DNA of 64,000 bases from Xiphophorus maculatus (taxonomy: Eukaryota > Chordata > Actinopteri > Cyprinodontiformes > Poeciliidae): the NCBI RefSeq assembly GCF_002775205.1, contig NC_036454.1, positions 1,915,382 to 1,979,381 of the forward strand, given 5' to 3'. Each line of letters starts with the position of its first letter. Position 1 is the first letter of the stretch. Of the stretch, positions 10,721 through 30,534 are shown one piece after another. The notes under the pieces are model-generated. The model was given only the letters and a program-made list of their open reading frames with translations. It was not told the origin of the DNA and ran no database searches. The translations under genes were made by a program, and so were the position numbers.

Positions 10721-13700
10721 CTGTCGATGACCCGAGTTGCTGCTGTTGTAGTTTACAGTGTTTTTCTTGTACAGTGATCTTATGTTGGTGCGTTGGACGT
10801 CTTCGGTTCCTCCGTGTCGGTTTCGTTCCCAGTCGGTCCGGACTCGTTGACCGACTCTGGGTCTGTGGATGGAGGCGCTCTGCAGCATCCAGTCGGGTGT
10901 TTGAAGGAAGTCCTGCTCTTTTCTCTGATGTAGCCCATCTTCAGTTTCCCTTCCTCCAACAGAAGCGCTAGCCGCCATGTTGCCTGATCCTCATCTCATG
11001 TGCCTGAAGGACGGATCCAGACTTTCCTGCTGGCTGGGTTGGGAAGCTTCGCTCCGGCTCCGGCGTTCCTCTCCGGGTGGATTCTGTTGAAGCTTTCCAG
11101 GTTTCAGGATCTAGATTTCTAATCTGCTGAACATCCAGTTCACCCCAAAACCCAAATGGTGTCCAGGTTCTTCTTCTCCTCCTCCAGATCTCCTCTAAAC
11201 TAAAGCACAGGTTTTAATTTTGATTCAATTAAACTAAAATCTGAAAATACAGGAATTCAAACGTTTTCTTCTTTTACTTTTTTTTTGAAAATTCATAAAA
11301 TGATTTATTTCTAACTTTTTCCCTAAAAATTTGGACCTTTTGTTTTCTGAATCATTTTATTCTGTTTTTATCAGAAAGCTGTTTTTCCCCAGATTTCTGA
11401 CTTTAATTTCTATCAGAATTGTTTTCATTTTTTGCGCCTTTCAGTCCATCTAGTCTTAAAACTCAAATCTATTCTGACTGTAAAGCCCAAGTTCTGTGTT
11501 TAGAGTCAGAATCTCTTTTTTACATTTCAGTGGTTATAATTTTCTTCCACAGAAAACATTTGGACACATTTTGTTCATGTTGAGAAACAAACAGAACCTG
11601 GAAACTGTAAATCTGGAGCTAATCTGGTGGGATGTTGGATTAACATCACAATCTGGGGATTAAAGTGGATCTTTTTAACTAATTAAAGTTGCAGATGGAT
11701 CTTTTTCTAAGACTTGATTTATTGGATCTTTATAAAAACTGATGTTCTGGTTCTGGAGTAAAGAGCAGCTGAATAAATCTTCTCTGTTGGGTTCAGATCA
11801 GATTTCATTTTAGCTTTTTATTTCCTGGAACTTTAGCGTACATCAGGAGTTATTTATTATTCTTTGGGAGTTTTTTGAAGGAATTTCCAGTTTTTTAAAA
11901 GGTTTTTCCTGTCGGTTTCCATTCGGGGCGACTGGAGTCTCATTCCTACAGATCAGACCTGAAGATTGGGCCGTTTTTCGGTCGCAGGTTTTCAGGAAGC
12001 GTCATCTGGATGAAATCTGAAAGGTTCATGTCTCGGCTGAGGGCATCATAATGTTTCACTAGTTTTTACTCCAGTTTCCAGAATGTTGATGATGAATTGA
12101 ATTAAAAAGTTCCAGTTTTCATGATTACATTCAAAGTTAGATTTGGACTCATTACCTTTTTCAGAATCACTTTCCATATCATATTTAATGATTTATTTTT
12201 TTCCCAAAATCATGGAGTTTAGAGCAGGCGATAATTTTTTACACTTTCTTGAATACATGATGGTGCAGCGCCGTCGTTTAGAGAACAGGTGGGATTTGAA
12301 CTGAAGGTCTGGAAACACAAATATCTGCTACAGTTTCTGTCGTCTGCTGAGGGATTACAGGTTTTCATTTTTATGGTTCAGATTCTACAACTTGTTGTGA
12401 AATCCAAATACTTGTGGAGTCTTGTTTTGTATTTCTAAAGCAATCACAGATTTTTACCTTCAACATTTTTTTCTAGACAGTCAAAAATGCACATCAAAAT
12501 CGAGGCCATAATTTAAAAACTTAAGGTGAGGCTCTACTAAAATGTTTAATGGAGTTAATCAGAGGGTCATTAATTAATAAAACTATATATTGACAAAATA
12601 AGCAACATTTTCAATTCAGAAACTTTCTGCTGAATAAACAGACATCTGAGCTCAACAGCAAATCTAGTTTTTATTTTGTCCTTCAACCATCAGAAAGCTG
12701 ACATTAGCGTTAGCCGCTACATGGTTAGCATTGAGATGCTAACTTAGCCTTAAATATCTTCACTGATATGCTAACTCCTTTTAATACAACAACAGATGTT
12801 TCCAGACTAAAGTTAAACCCCGTGGATCGAGAGAAGCGCCTGTGTCCGCCATCACTGCTGTTAGCTAGTGCATCAGTTTTATGGGCGTACTAGAAATGTG
12901 CAAATACAAAGGTTCCGGCCGAAATATTTCTATGTAAAAATAAAACAAAAAAGAAAGAATAATTTTCTTAAATTTTAATCAAAACATTTTCTATATACTC
13001 AAATTTTATTTTATTTTATTACCCATCTGGATTTTCTATAGAATTCCTCTAATAACAGATGCTACATGTTGTAGTTTTAGAGCAGATGAAATGTTGATGG
13101 GATTTAAGCAGCTCTTGAAAATGTAACTTTCCAGAACATCGGGTCTGGATAAATCTGTTCTTTGCAACCAGAAAACATCAGATTTCCCAGATGTTCACAT
13201 TATCAGCTCCCCAGATTTATTCATCGTTTCTGGTTCTAGAAGGTAAATTTAGATTAAAACGCCTCTGCTGCTCCAGGAAGGTAAATCAAGATGAATCTCC
13301 CCTTGTTCCGGTGACTCCAGGGTCGGATTGATGTGATCCTCGTTATTTTCCAGAAACCTCTGGATCTGTTGTGTGATTGGACGTGTGTGCTGTAGCGCCG
13401 CCTCTGTTCAGATAGTGTCACTGCATGCTGCTTTTCTCGCTCTATGGAAACTGATGTGTTGCATGTTCGTAGGTTTCAGTTGTTCGGTTCTCGCCTGTCT
13501 GTCGTGGCTTTTTGGTGCCTCTTGTTTCCTTTGGTTTGTTTTGTACCTGAAGCTCTTATGGGTTGTTGGATAAAATAAAAATAAAAAAGAAAACCCACCC
13601 CCGACCAGCGGAAGTGACAGTTTAGCAGGTGAACTTGTGAAGATGTTGCAGAGGTGATGATGGCTGTACAGTTGATGTTTCAGAGTGCCAACTGCAGATG

Positions 13701-13741
13701 CCAGTGTTGTACAGCCGTGTAAAGCTCTAACTATTTACATG

Positions 13742-13747
13742 AATAAA
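13742..13747 (+). terminator. spin1 polyadenylation signal
   Basis: Canonical AATAAA followed within 10 bases by CTGTTTTTC. It is the most convincing signal at the end of the long 3'UTR. Confidence 0.6.
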
Positions 13748-13770
13748 AACCTGTTTTTCATACACGTTTT

Positions 13771-14880
13771 GTCTCTTATTCTCTGATTCAGTTCAGATTA
13801 TAATGTGTCAGAACTGAAACTATTGATAAATTCATGTTTGTACAATCAGAGATATGAAGGGAAGCTACAATATGAGAAGTATGTTTGTTGTTTTGTTGCT
13901 ATTTACTATTTGCTGTAGTACAACTCAAGAATAGTAAATATTTATGAAAATATAACTCATATATAAATAAACAACTATTGATTGAATTTCAGTTGAATTG
14001 CAATTCAAACATTGATCACAGTTTGTGTTGCAGCATTCTGCAAAGTGGCAGAATGCAAATAAAAATAACATTTTATTCTGAAATAATTAATGTTCGTAGT
14101 ATTTTCAATAGTTGTTTCTGTTGTTTTTATTGGGTTTTTAATCTCGTTGGTCGAACTGTAGCTACAACGTGCTGGCGTTTCACTTCTGACCACCAGGTGT
14201 CGCCTCAGACACCGTTTTACTCCCATAATGCATTTCTCCTGATCTGTTCGCTCTCTTCACTTTAAGAGCTTCGCATCTGGAGCTGCTGGTTCTCTTTATG
14301 TCTTCATGTATCGGGTGTATTTGTTCCCAAAGTTCGTGTGGATTAATCTGGAGGAGAAAGAGAAGAAGATCGAGTTTAAAGAAACCGTGAGTCAGAAAGT
14401 CAGAGCGAAGCTTGAAGAAGGCTGGCCGCCATGTTGGCATTCGATCCTTTCGGTTCATGAAAGTGATGATTGGTTGATTCACAGAGGATCTGTGAGGAGG
14501 CGTGGCCTAATCCTTGTTACGCAACGCGCCTTCAGACCGTCTGATCCTGAACCGAAGTTCAAACTAAAATTTAAGAAGAGAGTAGAAGTGAAATCGCTGG
14601 AAACATGTTTTCCTATGAGCTGCACGATGTTTCCGGTGTTTCTATTATTAAGCTGAATATAAAAAAATAACTCAAAATAGTTCTAGTTTAGTTACTAACA
14701 TACAGCTGAGATTGTGAAAAAATGTAAAGCAGAACAAGAGGAACTATGAGGAAAATGATTTCACCTATTTATAGAAGTTAATATTACACAGTCTGATTTT
14801 CCAGTGAAAGTCTAAAAAGATTATTAATATAAAGGAGCCCAAAGCGCACAGTATTTAAAAAATAGTTCAGAATGATTGAA
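13771..14880. other. intergenic, no gene recognised
   Basis: AT-rich spacer between spin1 and mak16. Open frames at 13978-14265 and 14306-14656 have no recognisable domain or splice context and are probably chance. Confidence 0.5.
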
Positions 14881-15385
14881 AATAGAATAGAATAGAATTC
14901 AACTTTATTGTCATTGCACTGTCACAAGTACAAGCAACGAGATGTAGTTTGCATCTATCCAGAAGTGCTCTACGAGATATAGATATTTATTTACAGATGT
15001 ACAAGACTATGTATGTATGGACTATAAGGGGTTATAGCAAGAGATCTAGATATTGTGTATAAATATAAATATGGGAGCTATATGCACAGATTATACAAGA
15101 ATGTTAGGGAATGGATTATATATGTATATAATATAATACAAGATAAATAATGGCAGATAAAATGTACAGGTTGTATGTGTGTGTGAAGAAAACAGTCCGT
15201 GATGTGTGTGTGTGAGGATAGTCCATGTGTTATTGTGGTATGAGAGGATAGGGGAGTCCAGTCCTTATAGTTTATGTTTTATGTCAGGAGGCGTTCAAAA
15301 GCGTGACAGCTGTGGGAAAGAAGCTGTTCCGGTGCCTGGTGGTTCTGGTCCGTAGGCTTCTGTAGCGCCTCCCAGAGGGAATACT
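14881..15385 (-). mobile_element. LINE-like dispersed repeat, 3' part
   Basis: Read on the minus strand, the block ends in CAATGACAATAAAGTTGAAT followed by TTCTA pentamers, the tail type of a 5'-truncated non-LTR retroelement. The other end (15300-15385) has the phrases GGGAAAGAAGCTGTTCCGG and CTGTAGCGCCTCCCAGAGGG (plus strand), which I recall as widely repeated in teleost genomes. No reverse transcriptase frame is present. The family was not assigned. Confidence 0.55.
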
Positions 15386-15690
15386 TCTTTATTGTATCTC
15401 AATATTATTTATTATGTATATTTATTTCTTTTGTGTTGTATGTGTTTCTTATTATCTGATTTATTTCAAATCAGCACAATTTTAAATTGAAAAATTTAAC
15501 TCCAAATTAAATACAGACAGTTTTAAAAGAATGAAAAACATACTTAGAAGAGCAGTTTTTAAAAACAATTTGTAAAATTAAAAAAAAAATCTTTAACATT
15601 TTCCTTGTTTGAAGTAAAGGCTCTGTTTATTTTCAGTACACCAAATACATAAAAACATAAATATCATTCATTACAGGTAATCAGTAGTTT
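15386..15690. other. AT-rich spacer upstream of mak16
   Basis: AT-rich sequence without a gene or recognisable element, between the LINE-like repeat and the mak16 promoter. Confidence 0.5.
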
Positions 15691-15881
15691 AGCAAGTATC
15701 GCGAGATTTCTTCACGCTGTCTCTTCACGCTGCGCGAGATTTCCAGCTAAACAAAGATGGTGTCCTCCTGATGATCCATGTGCCTCCACGAATCTCAAAC
15801 CCTCCCAAACATTAATTTATCTTACTAAACTCCATCGGAACCGGTTACTGGATCAGCGAGGATCTCTGAGAGGAAGTCAGG
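15691..15881 (+). promoter_or_regulatory. mak16 promoter with CGCGAGA elements and 5'UTR
   Basis: TCGCGAGA at 15699-15706 and a second GCGCGAGAT at about 15732-15740 resemble the palindromic TCTCGCGAGA element of TATA-less housekeeping promoters. AAAGATGGTG near 15754 resembles a YY1/initiator-type element. The mak16 start codon follows at 15882. Function is inferred from position. Confidence 0.5.
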
Positions 15882-20332
<4,451 letters not shown>

Positions 20333-20503
20333 AGACGCTCCAATGGCATTGGACCAGGACTGTCAGCCCTGCCCCCCCATCATGTTGCCATGACAACAAC
20401 AAAGCTGCTGACGGCGGAGTCCATTGAGCCCAAAGGGCACTTTGAGGCCAGTTGGACCGGACCGGACCGGATCAGAGAGACATTCAAACTTTCCAACCTA
20501 AAA

Positions 20504-20509
20504 AATAAA
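20504..20509 (+). terminator. putative mak16 polyadenylation signal
   Basis: AATAAA about 170 bases after the stop codon, followed by a T-rich stretch (AATTTTTCTTTTTTC). No better signal lies closer. Confidence 0.5.
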
Positions 20510-20514
20510 AACAA

Positions 20515-22120
20515 ATTTTTCTTTTTTCTAAATAAATTTCCTGATTTGAATTTATTTGCTTCAATTTAGAAAATGTTCTGGATTAAAAAATGATAAAATC
20601 CGACGCAGGAAAATGGTGGAATAAATCTAGATTTCACATTTTAAAGCTGATCAGATTTAATCCCTGACTTCCTGTTTCTCTGGGATCAAACATGGCGGCT
20701 TTTCCCACCGGAGAACTTCCTGCTCTCCAGTCGCAGTCGATGCTTATTGTTCTTACACAAGATCAATGAAAATACTATCAATGATTACAACAATCAAGAC
20801 AAAAATACTTTATACTAACTGTCCTGCGTCTGACTGTCTTAGCATTAGCAGAACTGATGTTTATGATTACTGCTTTTGGATAAGTTAGCTAGCTTTTTAG
20901 TTAGCGGTTCCCACCACTGCCTGCTCTAAACAACCTGAACACTAGATGGCAGTATTTGGCACATTCCTTTATCTTTAAATTCTTATTTCTACATGATGCC
21001 CTCTATCTGCAGAAGAGGGAAGTCCAGACAAACCACAGCAGTCCTGATGTAACGTACAGTATTTATACTTTATTTACAAACTGAGTCCCGCGTTTTAATG
21101 ACAGTCACAGCTGAAGAAGAATCAGAACAATTTCATATAAATAAAAGAATCATGAGAAGCTCGATGGAGGCGCTAGCCGACAGAAAATCAAAAACAGAGA
21201 AGAAGAAATGTGCAGCTCATGATGCAGCCAGAGTGCGGCGGTCGATGTGCGCCCCCTGCTGGCGGGACGTGGTTAGTGTAGTCATGTCATGCTTCTGTTT
21301 TCCTTTGGTGAGCGAAGCTTTAAGGCGGCAGAACCAACAGAACTTTTCCAGAAACTTTCCGACTCTTTGGTCCCGACAAACTTCACAAACTAAAGTGCTG
21401 AGAAGGATGAAGATGATCTCATTGTTCTGATGATAGGACTGAGGAAGAGGAGGAAGAGGAAACTGCGTTATAAAAACATGGAGGACCCGAGCGTCCACCA
21501 ATCAGCAGAGTTCCCCGGATACACACAGCTGGACCTGAGAGGCACCAGAACCAGCTCAGAACCCAATCAGCTGGATGAGAACTGGGTCAGAACCGGATCA
21601 GCTGGGCCAGAACCGGATCAGACGAGTCAGAACCGAATCAGAACTGGGTCAAAATGTAGTGATGGATCAGAACTGAACCGGTTCCTCATGGGAAACTGGA
21701 TGCGATTTGAATCTGAAATCAGTCAGAAAAGCTGCAGCAGGTCAAAGGTCAGATTCTAATCTGTGAGACGCACTTTTAAGATTCATCTGGTTTTTATTTC
21801 TAGAATTTGGCAGGAATTTTATCGGCTCAGATGAAGTCCGGTTAGCTGCAGAACTAGCCGGACCGTAAACATTGGCCCGTCTGGGAGAACCAGAACCGGG
21901 TCTTTAAGCGACCCAACGACCCGATCAGTGAACAGGAAGTTCTCCTCAAATTCTGGTTCCACTCCGGCCACCGGGCGGCGCTGCCAGGAAACATTTGGCT
22001 AAAAACATTTCATAAAAGATCCGGTTCTGGTTCTTCCTGATCCGATGTTATCTGGGCTCACAGCAGAACCGGGCCTGTTAGTTGGTTCTGGAAGAGTCCG
22101 ATTAAAACCAGCTTTTATAA
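20515..22120. other. convergent intergenic spacer between mak16 and rab14
   Basis: No gene was recognised. Open frames at 21098-21430 and 21430-21759 have no family resemblance. The part 21540-22100 is saturated with CAGAACC/GGTTCTG words. Confidence 0.5.
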
Positions 22121-22123
22121 AAT

Positions 22124-22135
22124 ATTGTTTTATTT
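22124..22135 (-). terminator. putative rab14 polyadenylation signal
   Basis: The plus strand reads TTTTATTTATTAA, so the minus strand carries AATAAATAAAA about 620 bases after the rab14 stop codon. It is a plausible end of the 3'UTR; no transcript evidence is available. Confidence 0.4.
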
Positions 22136-22749
22136 ATTAACATTTTAATAATAACTATCATTATTATTGTTATTCTCTGTTCTGTGCTGCAGCAGAACCA
22201 GCGACCCGGTATCTGGGTTTATCGACTAGATGTTGGACTTTCAGAACCAGGACGATTATTTTTTATTTTTATTTTTAAATTGAAGAAACATCTGGAGTCG
22301 CCAAATCCGAGTCGAGACCAGAACCAAAAGAAACCCGGAAGGAAATCCAGACGGTTCTGATTGTTGGGTTCTGGATGGCCCGGTTTGGGACCTGGTTCTG
22401 TTTTCCCGGTGGATTCCTGGAGTCTGACAGACTCAACCCGATGTTTGTGGACCGGTACCGGTCCTGACCGGGTCTTAGGATTTTAAGAGGACCTTCTGGG
22501 TTCAGCTGGGAGTCCATAGCGACCGGCTGTGGTTCTGATCAGACTGAGGTCTGGTCTTTTGTTCTGAGACGAGTTCGGGTTCTGACCGGGTCCGGACTCG
22601 GAGCTGGACTGGTTCTGGTACCAGAGGAGGATCAGAGACATGATTTAGTGAAGCTGATTGGATCAGTGATTTGGGTTCTGATGAAACTGGTTGTGGCTCT
22701 GCGTGGCGGTGCCGGTCGGGTCGGGTCCGGTACCGGTCCGGTTCTGAGG

Positions 22750-24679
<1,930 letters not shown>

Positions 24680-25075
24680 GGTGACTCTGAGGAGGAGATA
24701 CACAGGGACACAGTGAGACCCAGACCGGTTCCGATGGTCCGAAGCGGGTCCGCGCAGCCTGACAGAACCCTAACTGGAGCCGGAGGCAGTCAGGCTGGAC
24801 CCAGAACCCGGTTCCGAGGCGGTCCATCGTGCTCAGCAGAAGTCTCAAAGCCGATCAGCTGACTTCCCTCTCTGAGCTAACCGGCTAACAGCTAACAGCA
24901 CGGGGCCACTTTTTCCCAAATTACAGCGGGAATGATCTAGCTACAGCCCGGCTGCCCGTCCGGAACCAGAACCTGTAGCTTTACCTTCAGTCCGGCGGTC
25001 TGGTGCTCCTGGAAACTGGTTGAACTGCTGGTTAGCTGCTGGTTGAAGCCGTTAACCGCTGATCCGTCAAGAAAC

Positions 25076-27100
25076 CTGCTTCACTTCCGCTTCTTCTTCT
25101 TCTTCTTCTGGTTTCACCGCAGATTCCATCCTAACAGTTATACTACCGCCACCTGCTGGGGGTGTTTAGCTTCTACAATGGAGAAAAACGTGAAAGATCC
25201 TTACAGAACCTGGGAGATAATTCACACATCTGCATATTTTTTTATTTTTAAAGATTTTAATGTATTTTATTAGTTTATTTATAACAGACCAGCAAAAATA
25301 AGAATATAAAGATATTTTTCATAAAGAAATATTTTATGGATTGTTTACTAATCTAATTATCTTCTTATGAGAAAATCATTTAGATTTTGGTTTGGACTTT
25401 GATTAGGCCATTCTGACCTGATCTAATCCATGTCATAATATCTCTAACTGTATGTTCTGCTGTCCTGCTGGACCCCAGTGCCAGGTCAATAATAGGTTTT
25501 CCAGGATTTCCCTTGATTCAGATTTTTAAAAAACTCTGGCCAGCTTCCCACAGAATGATGCTGCTACCACCATGTCTCATGGTGGGTTGACTTCCATCCC
25601 CCATTTGGTCTCAGTCTTTCCAGAAAACACATGAATGTTTCACTTTGAAACATTTGGTAAAGATTTCTACAGAAACACTGGAAGAAAGGAGCAGATTCTG
25701 CAGAGGAAAACATTCTGAAACCATCAAAAACCTGCAGGAGTTTCAGCCAGGATCTAGCTACCTAACTGGCTAGCTAACCAGTTTCACAACTCTGCAATCT
25801 TTAATTGTCTCAGCAACTTGGTAGTACAAGTTCAAGGATGCCAAAGCTACAAGTCAATACGTCAAATGTTTGGTTGTTGGTTAATCCACAAAATTCCCTA
25901 ACATCAGAACGTCCTCTAAGTGCCTGTTTACATTTTTTATTTTTCCAGGTTTCCACATCAGTAGAGAAATTCCTTTTTGTTTGTGTTAATCACTTCAAGA
26001 ACGAGTGACATGCATTCATTGTGCTGATATGGCGTCTTGACTGTTGTTTTGTTAGCAGTAGCATCATGCCTTTTGCTAAGGCTAGTGCTGTGTGCTAGCT
26101 GGTAGATAACTTAAGGACATTATCTTACTACATGTTTTGATTAGTATTGTTACTTAAAGAGATTGGCATCACTTTTTTCTTGGGAAACACTTGATTCAAA
26201 TGTATTCGGCGACATTCTTGGTGCTAGTATCAGCTAACTCTCTAACCCTGCGGAGATCTTGTTTACTGGAGATGTTCGTTCATGCTGTGGCTCCAACAGG
26301 TACGGCTGGATGGACGAGTCTACTGTTGTTGACATCTGGCTCTGAGATGGTAAGAGGTGGTATCATGCTGTGGGCTCTCTGATGCAGCATTGACGCAGAG
26401 CCTTCAACATTGTCTCTTCTTGGGACTTTCATCTAGTTTTCACCAAGACAATGAACCACATTCCAGAGGTTAGGCTGAGGAAGAGGAGGGTACAGCTGCT
26501 GGACTGTCTCTGAAGGAGAACCTAAGGACCTGAAGTTGGACCCGGTGCTGTTGGACATGTTAAGACATTAGCAGGGAGAATGAGAGGAACAACATCTGGA
26601 AGCTTTCCTGGTTTTGGAAGCGCAGCCACAGAACATGGCTTCTAACTTTTAACTGCTGGGAGATGGAAAGAAACCACCACAGACTGGGAACAACTAAAAC
26701 CGGGGACAGGGAACATGTCCGAGTCTAAAATACAGAGAGGGACGTGAACGTCTCAAAGGAAGCCAAGGAGACAAGGGAGTAGATAAAGACAGACAGATAT
26801 GAAGCAAAATCAGAATCAAAGGTTGCTTGTTTTTCACTCTGACCAACACATAGAGAGACGGACAATCCCTCCTCCTCTATGTGTTCAGGTCTCAGAGGGG
26901 CAGGACTTGGCTGTGAGGGGCAGGACTCAGCTGTCAGACCTCGGTGCGTCCCACAGAGCCAACAGAGGGAGTTCAGGGAGGAGGAAACCTGACGTCTGTT
27001 TTTCTTCCAGCGGAGATGAGACTGAAGATGAGGGGCTGCTGAGACGACAGACATGGACAAACAGAAAGGTACCGAGGCAATTTACAGGGCAATGTAGGCT
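25076..27100. other. gene-less region with decayed interspersed repeats
   Basis: The part 25390-25640 contains CTGCTGGACCCCAGTGCCAG and AGAATGATGCTGCTACCACC, words of a very common vertebrate interspersed repeat. The part 26320-26500 reads, with frame breaks, like the end of a DDE transposase (a stretch translating to FHQDNEPHS). Both are degenerate; class not assigned. The frame crossing 26799-27060 shows no recognisable domain. Confidence 0.45.
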
Positions 27101-27102
27101 GT

Positions 27103-27215
27103 TTCTATTCTATTCTATTCTATTCTATTCTATTCTATTCTATTCTATTCTATTCTATTCTATTCTATTCTATTCTATTCTATTCTATTCTATTCTATTC
27201 TATTCTATTCTATTC
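27103..27215. repeat. (TATTC)n microsatellite
   Basis: About 22 uninterrupted TATTC pentamers. The same pentamer forms the tail of the LINE-like repeat at 14881-15385, so it may have grown from such a tail. Confidence 0.97.
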
Positions 27216-30200
27216 ATTAACTGTTTCTCTGACAGACTGAATCTAAGTCCAGATAAGAGAGCAGCTCAGTTAAAACAGCTGTTTGTTTTCAGATATATAA
27301 AATATTTTAAGTACATTTTCAGGATTTATGTATTATTTGTTTACTTTATTTGTTTTTCTGCTTCAAATTTAACAAGCATTTTAAAAAAAGTCTCAAAAGT
27401 TTTAATTATTCTGTTAAATATTCATCTAACGTTTGCTACAGGTCAGCTTCTCTTCCTCTTCCATAACAACCTGTTATCATTTAGTCTCTACTTCCATCCA
27501 TTTCTCTCAGTCAAAATGATCCTTAAAAGACTCAAATCACTTGTATTATTTAGCTTAATTTAATATTTATTGAGATATTTTATATTGTACACTGTTGTGG
27601 TTCTGATTCCTGATTGAAGTTATGAAAAATAATAATGCTGCTGCGCTAATCCGGTTGGAGGAGATGGAGTCATGTCACCACATCAGATTATAGAAAACCA
27701 CCTGAAATTATCAACAAAAAACGAATGGAAGACATTCTGCAGGAGACGATGAAGACAATAAAACCTTTCTGATGAAGAAAAGGTGAATGATCAGCACCAT
27801 TCTGCAGCTATAATGTAGTTTTTAGTGTTTTTATCGGCTTCTCGATAGTAACGATTTCTGATGAAATAAAACAATTCACAGCATCTTTTATGAAATTATC
27901 AAGAAATTTTTTCATGTAGAATATCTGCAGCTTATTGAAAACTATTAAATCCTTATTTATCAAAGTGTACAAACTGATACAACCCGTACCAAATATCTCA
28001 TAAGAGTCAATATAAAAACACTGAAACTGCAAGAGGAAGAAACGATGGAGTCAAATGTAGTTGTCTTTATTTTTATGAAAATCAGATTACTGATGCAGGT
28101 TTTAAATGTTTTGAACACTATGAAAACAGGTTTTTACTACTTTAACATCAAAAATAAAAACTAAAGCAAATATAAACAGAGAAACATGAAAATCTTAACT
28201 TTGTAAGAATCTGATGAGGCTTATTTGTCAGGTTGAATGTGTCATTTGAAAATATCAACCTGTAAAAAGATGTTAAGCATACTTTCCATTAAATCCACAT
28301 TTCTATTTTTAAAAATGTTTTTTATTGGTCTCATGTAATTTTCTAATCTAAATGTTTTGTTTTTATGAACTGTAAGCAGAAAATCATCATAATCATGAAA
28401 ACAAGTCAGTATTGACTTTTTTAATTAACTGAAATAAATGAAATTTTCAATAATATTCTAATTGATTGAATATGACTTTTTAGTAAATGCAAATATTTTC
28501 TAATTTGTTTGTGTTAAAAATTACAGATAAAATGTGTTAGACTGTTAAAATGAAATATTTTTAAAAACATCTTCATAAACAGTTCAAGCTTTTACATCCA
28601 AAAGGTTTGAGACCAGCAGCTGATTTAATTCACTTTTCCAGGTGTTTTTTTTTTTGAGGATTTTTCTCCTGCCAGTTAAAATAATCTATTTAAATATTTT
28701 TATTTTATTTGTCTTTTCTGAAATGAAACAGACATGATAAATTCCTCCGTTGTTATTACTTTTAAACAGTCACTTTAAAAATGTTGTAATATTTAGGCTA
28801 AAGGCCTTTAAAGTTACGTTTATCTTCATGGATTAAATTTTAAAACCTCTGCTGCTGTTTGCACCCGATTTTAAAAAAACCAGCAAAGCTGATAACTCAT
28901 TTAGCTTCCAATAAAAACAGCAGAACCACTCTCTGAGTGAAGAACCGGTTTTGTTTCTTATCAGCAAAATGGAAACAGTGACATGTATTTTGTGCAGCTG
29001 CAGCTGTTTGTCTATAGGGGCAGTGTTTCAGCCCGTCCTCCTGCTACTGTGAAATCTTTATCGCGCTGCTGGTATGTTAACAATCGGAAACACCCCTGCT
29101 TGCTCCTCCATCCTCCTCCTCCTTCCTGCTCTTCATCATCATGTCTTCCTCCCGCGACGTCTCCAGGGACGTGGCTAATAGGCCGTTTAGATCCATCAGA
29201 TTTCCGGGTGTTTGTGTCTTCAAGGTATCCAAACCAACAGTTATTCCCATATTAAGAGCTAACCCAGCCCACTGAGGCATCAGGAGAGCAAACAAAAACT
29301 AAATGCTGAGGAACATTGAGGAGATAAGCTGCTGGTGTCTCCTGGAAGCAGCTCAGAAACATGAATGGAAAGTTTTTTCTCCAGCAGATGAAAGAGAGTG
29401 GCTCCCTCCCTGCTGCACACATGTTTGTACTTCTTTACATCTGAGGTCCCAAAATCACACGATTTCATCTCAACAAACATGAATCAATGTCATTCTAACA
29501 CAAAAAGACAACTCCGAGCCCCTAAGTTCTTCTTTGAAGGTTTGATCAGCACAAAATGTCCCCATAATTCACTGTGTCCCCATAAGGGATATAAATACAC
29601 GAGTCCCCACAAACACAGCTGGACAGACATGCAACATGTTTGGGGGTTTTGCAGGAATCACATCTTCTGACTAATTTCAGGGTTTGGTTCTCATGGCATC
29701 GCTGCTGAAACTACTTTTTCTAAACGCTGCAACCAAAGGAGCAGCTGAGGCCCGTTTTTCTCTGCTTTGATTTCAGGCTTCAGGCCACAAATAAACACAG
29801 AAACAATCATGAAACAACTGACAAGACTGACCAGCTGGGAGCCAATCTGCTAACTGGGGAAGATGTGGCTAAAGCCGAGGAGAGCGAGCTCTGGAGGACC
29901 GGACCTGGACATATCTGTCTGAATCTGGGTCACATGCAGCTGCAAACCAGCAGCCATTGTTGAGCAGTTTAGCTGAGGCTTTTAATGGTGAGATAGATGA
30001 GGACCTCCACTTGTTTCTGGATCCATGAACCACAGCCAGGAGGGTTTTAACTACAGCAGCTGGTTTTAACAGAGCTGTAGGGTTTAACGGCCGGACTCTC
30101 AGTTCTATAGCCGGTCCAGGAGAAAAACTCAGCTGGTGTGAGACCAGAATCACAGATGCAGCTGATTTAGTTTGCTCTTCATGCACGCATCGTGGGATAA

Positions 30201-30530
30201 ACACATGAGAATCATATAAAGTTCTCTGTTTGTGTTCTCGGTTATTTTGTGGTGAAGTTATTATTTTTCATATGAAAGTGTCAGTTTTAGGTCAGTGCAG
30301 CTTGAATCCAGATACAGGAAATGATGCTGATGGTGAGATTGCAGCATTTAGCAACAAATCCCAATGTTCTTCTGTCCAGCAGAACTGGAGCCTTTTGTGA
30401 AGTTAGAGTCAAACATTAACAGCAATAATCTGGTTTGTTCAGCCTGTCAGACAGGAAAACAACAGAAAGGGTCGCTTTTCAAGGTCTTAATTTCATCATG
30501 TTGTTCATTCATTTATAAATGTCACAGTTC
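27216..30530. other. gene-less AT-rich region
   Basis: No exon, RNA gene or clear transposon was recognised. It lies upstream of the afap1l2-like gene and could contain its unidentified first exon. Confidence 0.4.
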
Positions 30531-30534
30531 ATAT

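Larger units (their letters stand above)
9827..13770 (+). other. spin1 long 3' untranslated region
   Basis: About 3.9 kb follow the stop codon without a gene. An AATAAA signal at 13742-13747 is followed by a T-rich stretch, so the last exon probably ends near 13765. Human SPIN1 also has a 3'UTR of several kilobases. A repeated block of GATC-rich sequence lies at 10440-10720. Confidence 0.6.

Noticed and set aside
21098-21759. Two consecutive plus-strand frames (110 and 109 codons) between mak16 and rab14
   Set aside because: No recognisable domain, no splice context, and the second is built from GGTTCTG/CAGAACC words.
26180-26600. Possible Tc1/mariner transposase gene
   Set aside because: Only a short HQDNEPH-like stretch is readable and frames are broken; too degenerate to call beyond a decayed transposon remnant.
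26799-27563. 254-codon frame including a run of SILFY repeats
   Set aside because: It runs through the (TATTC)n microsatellite; flanks show no domain.
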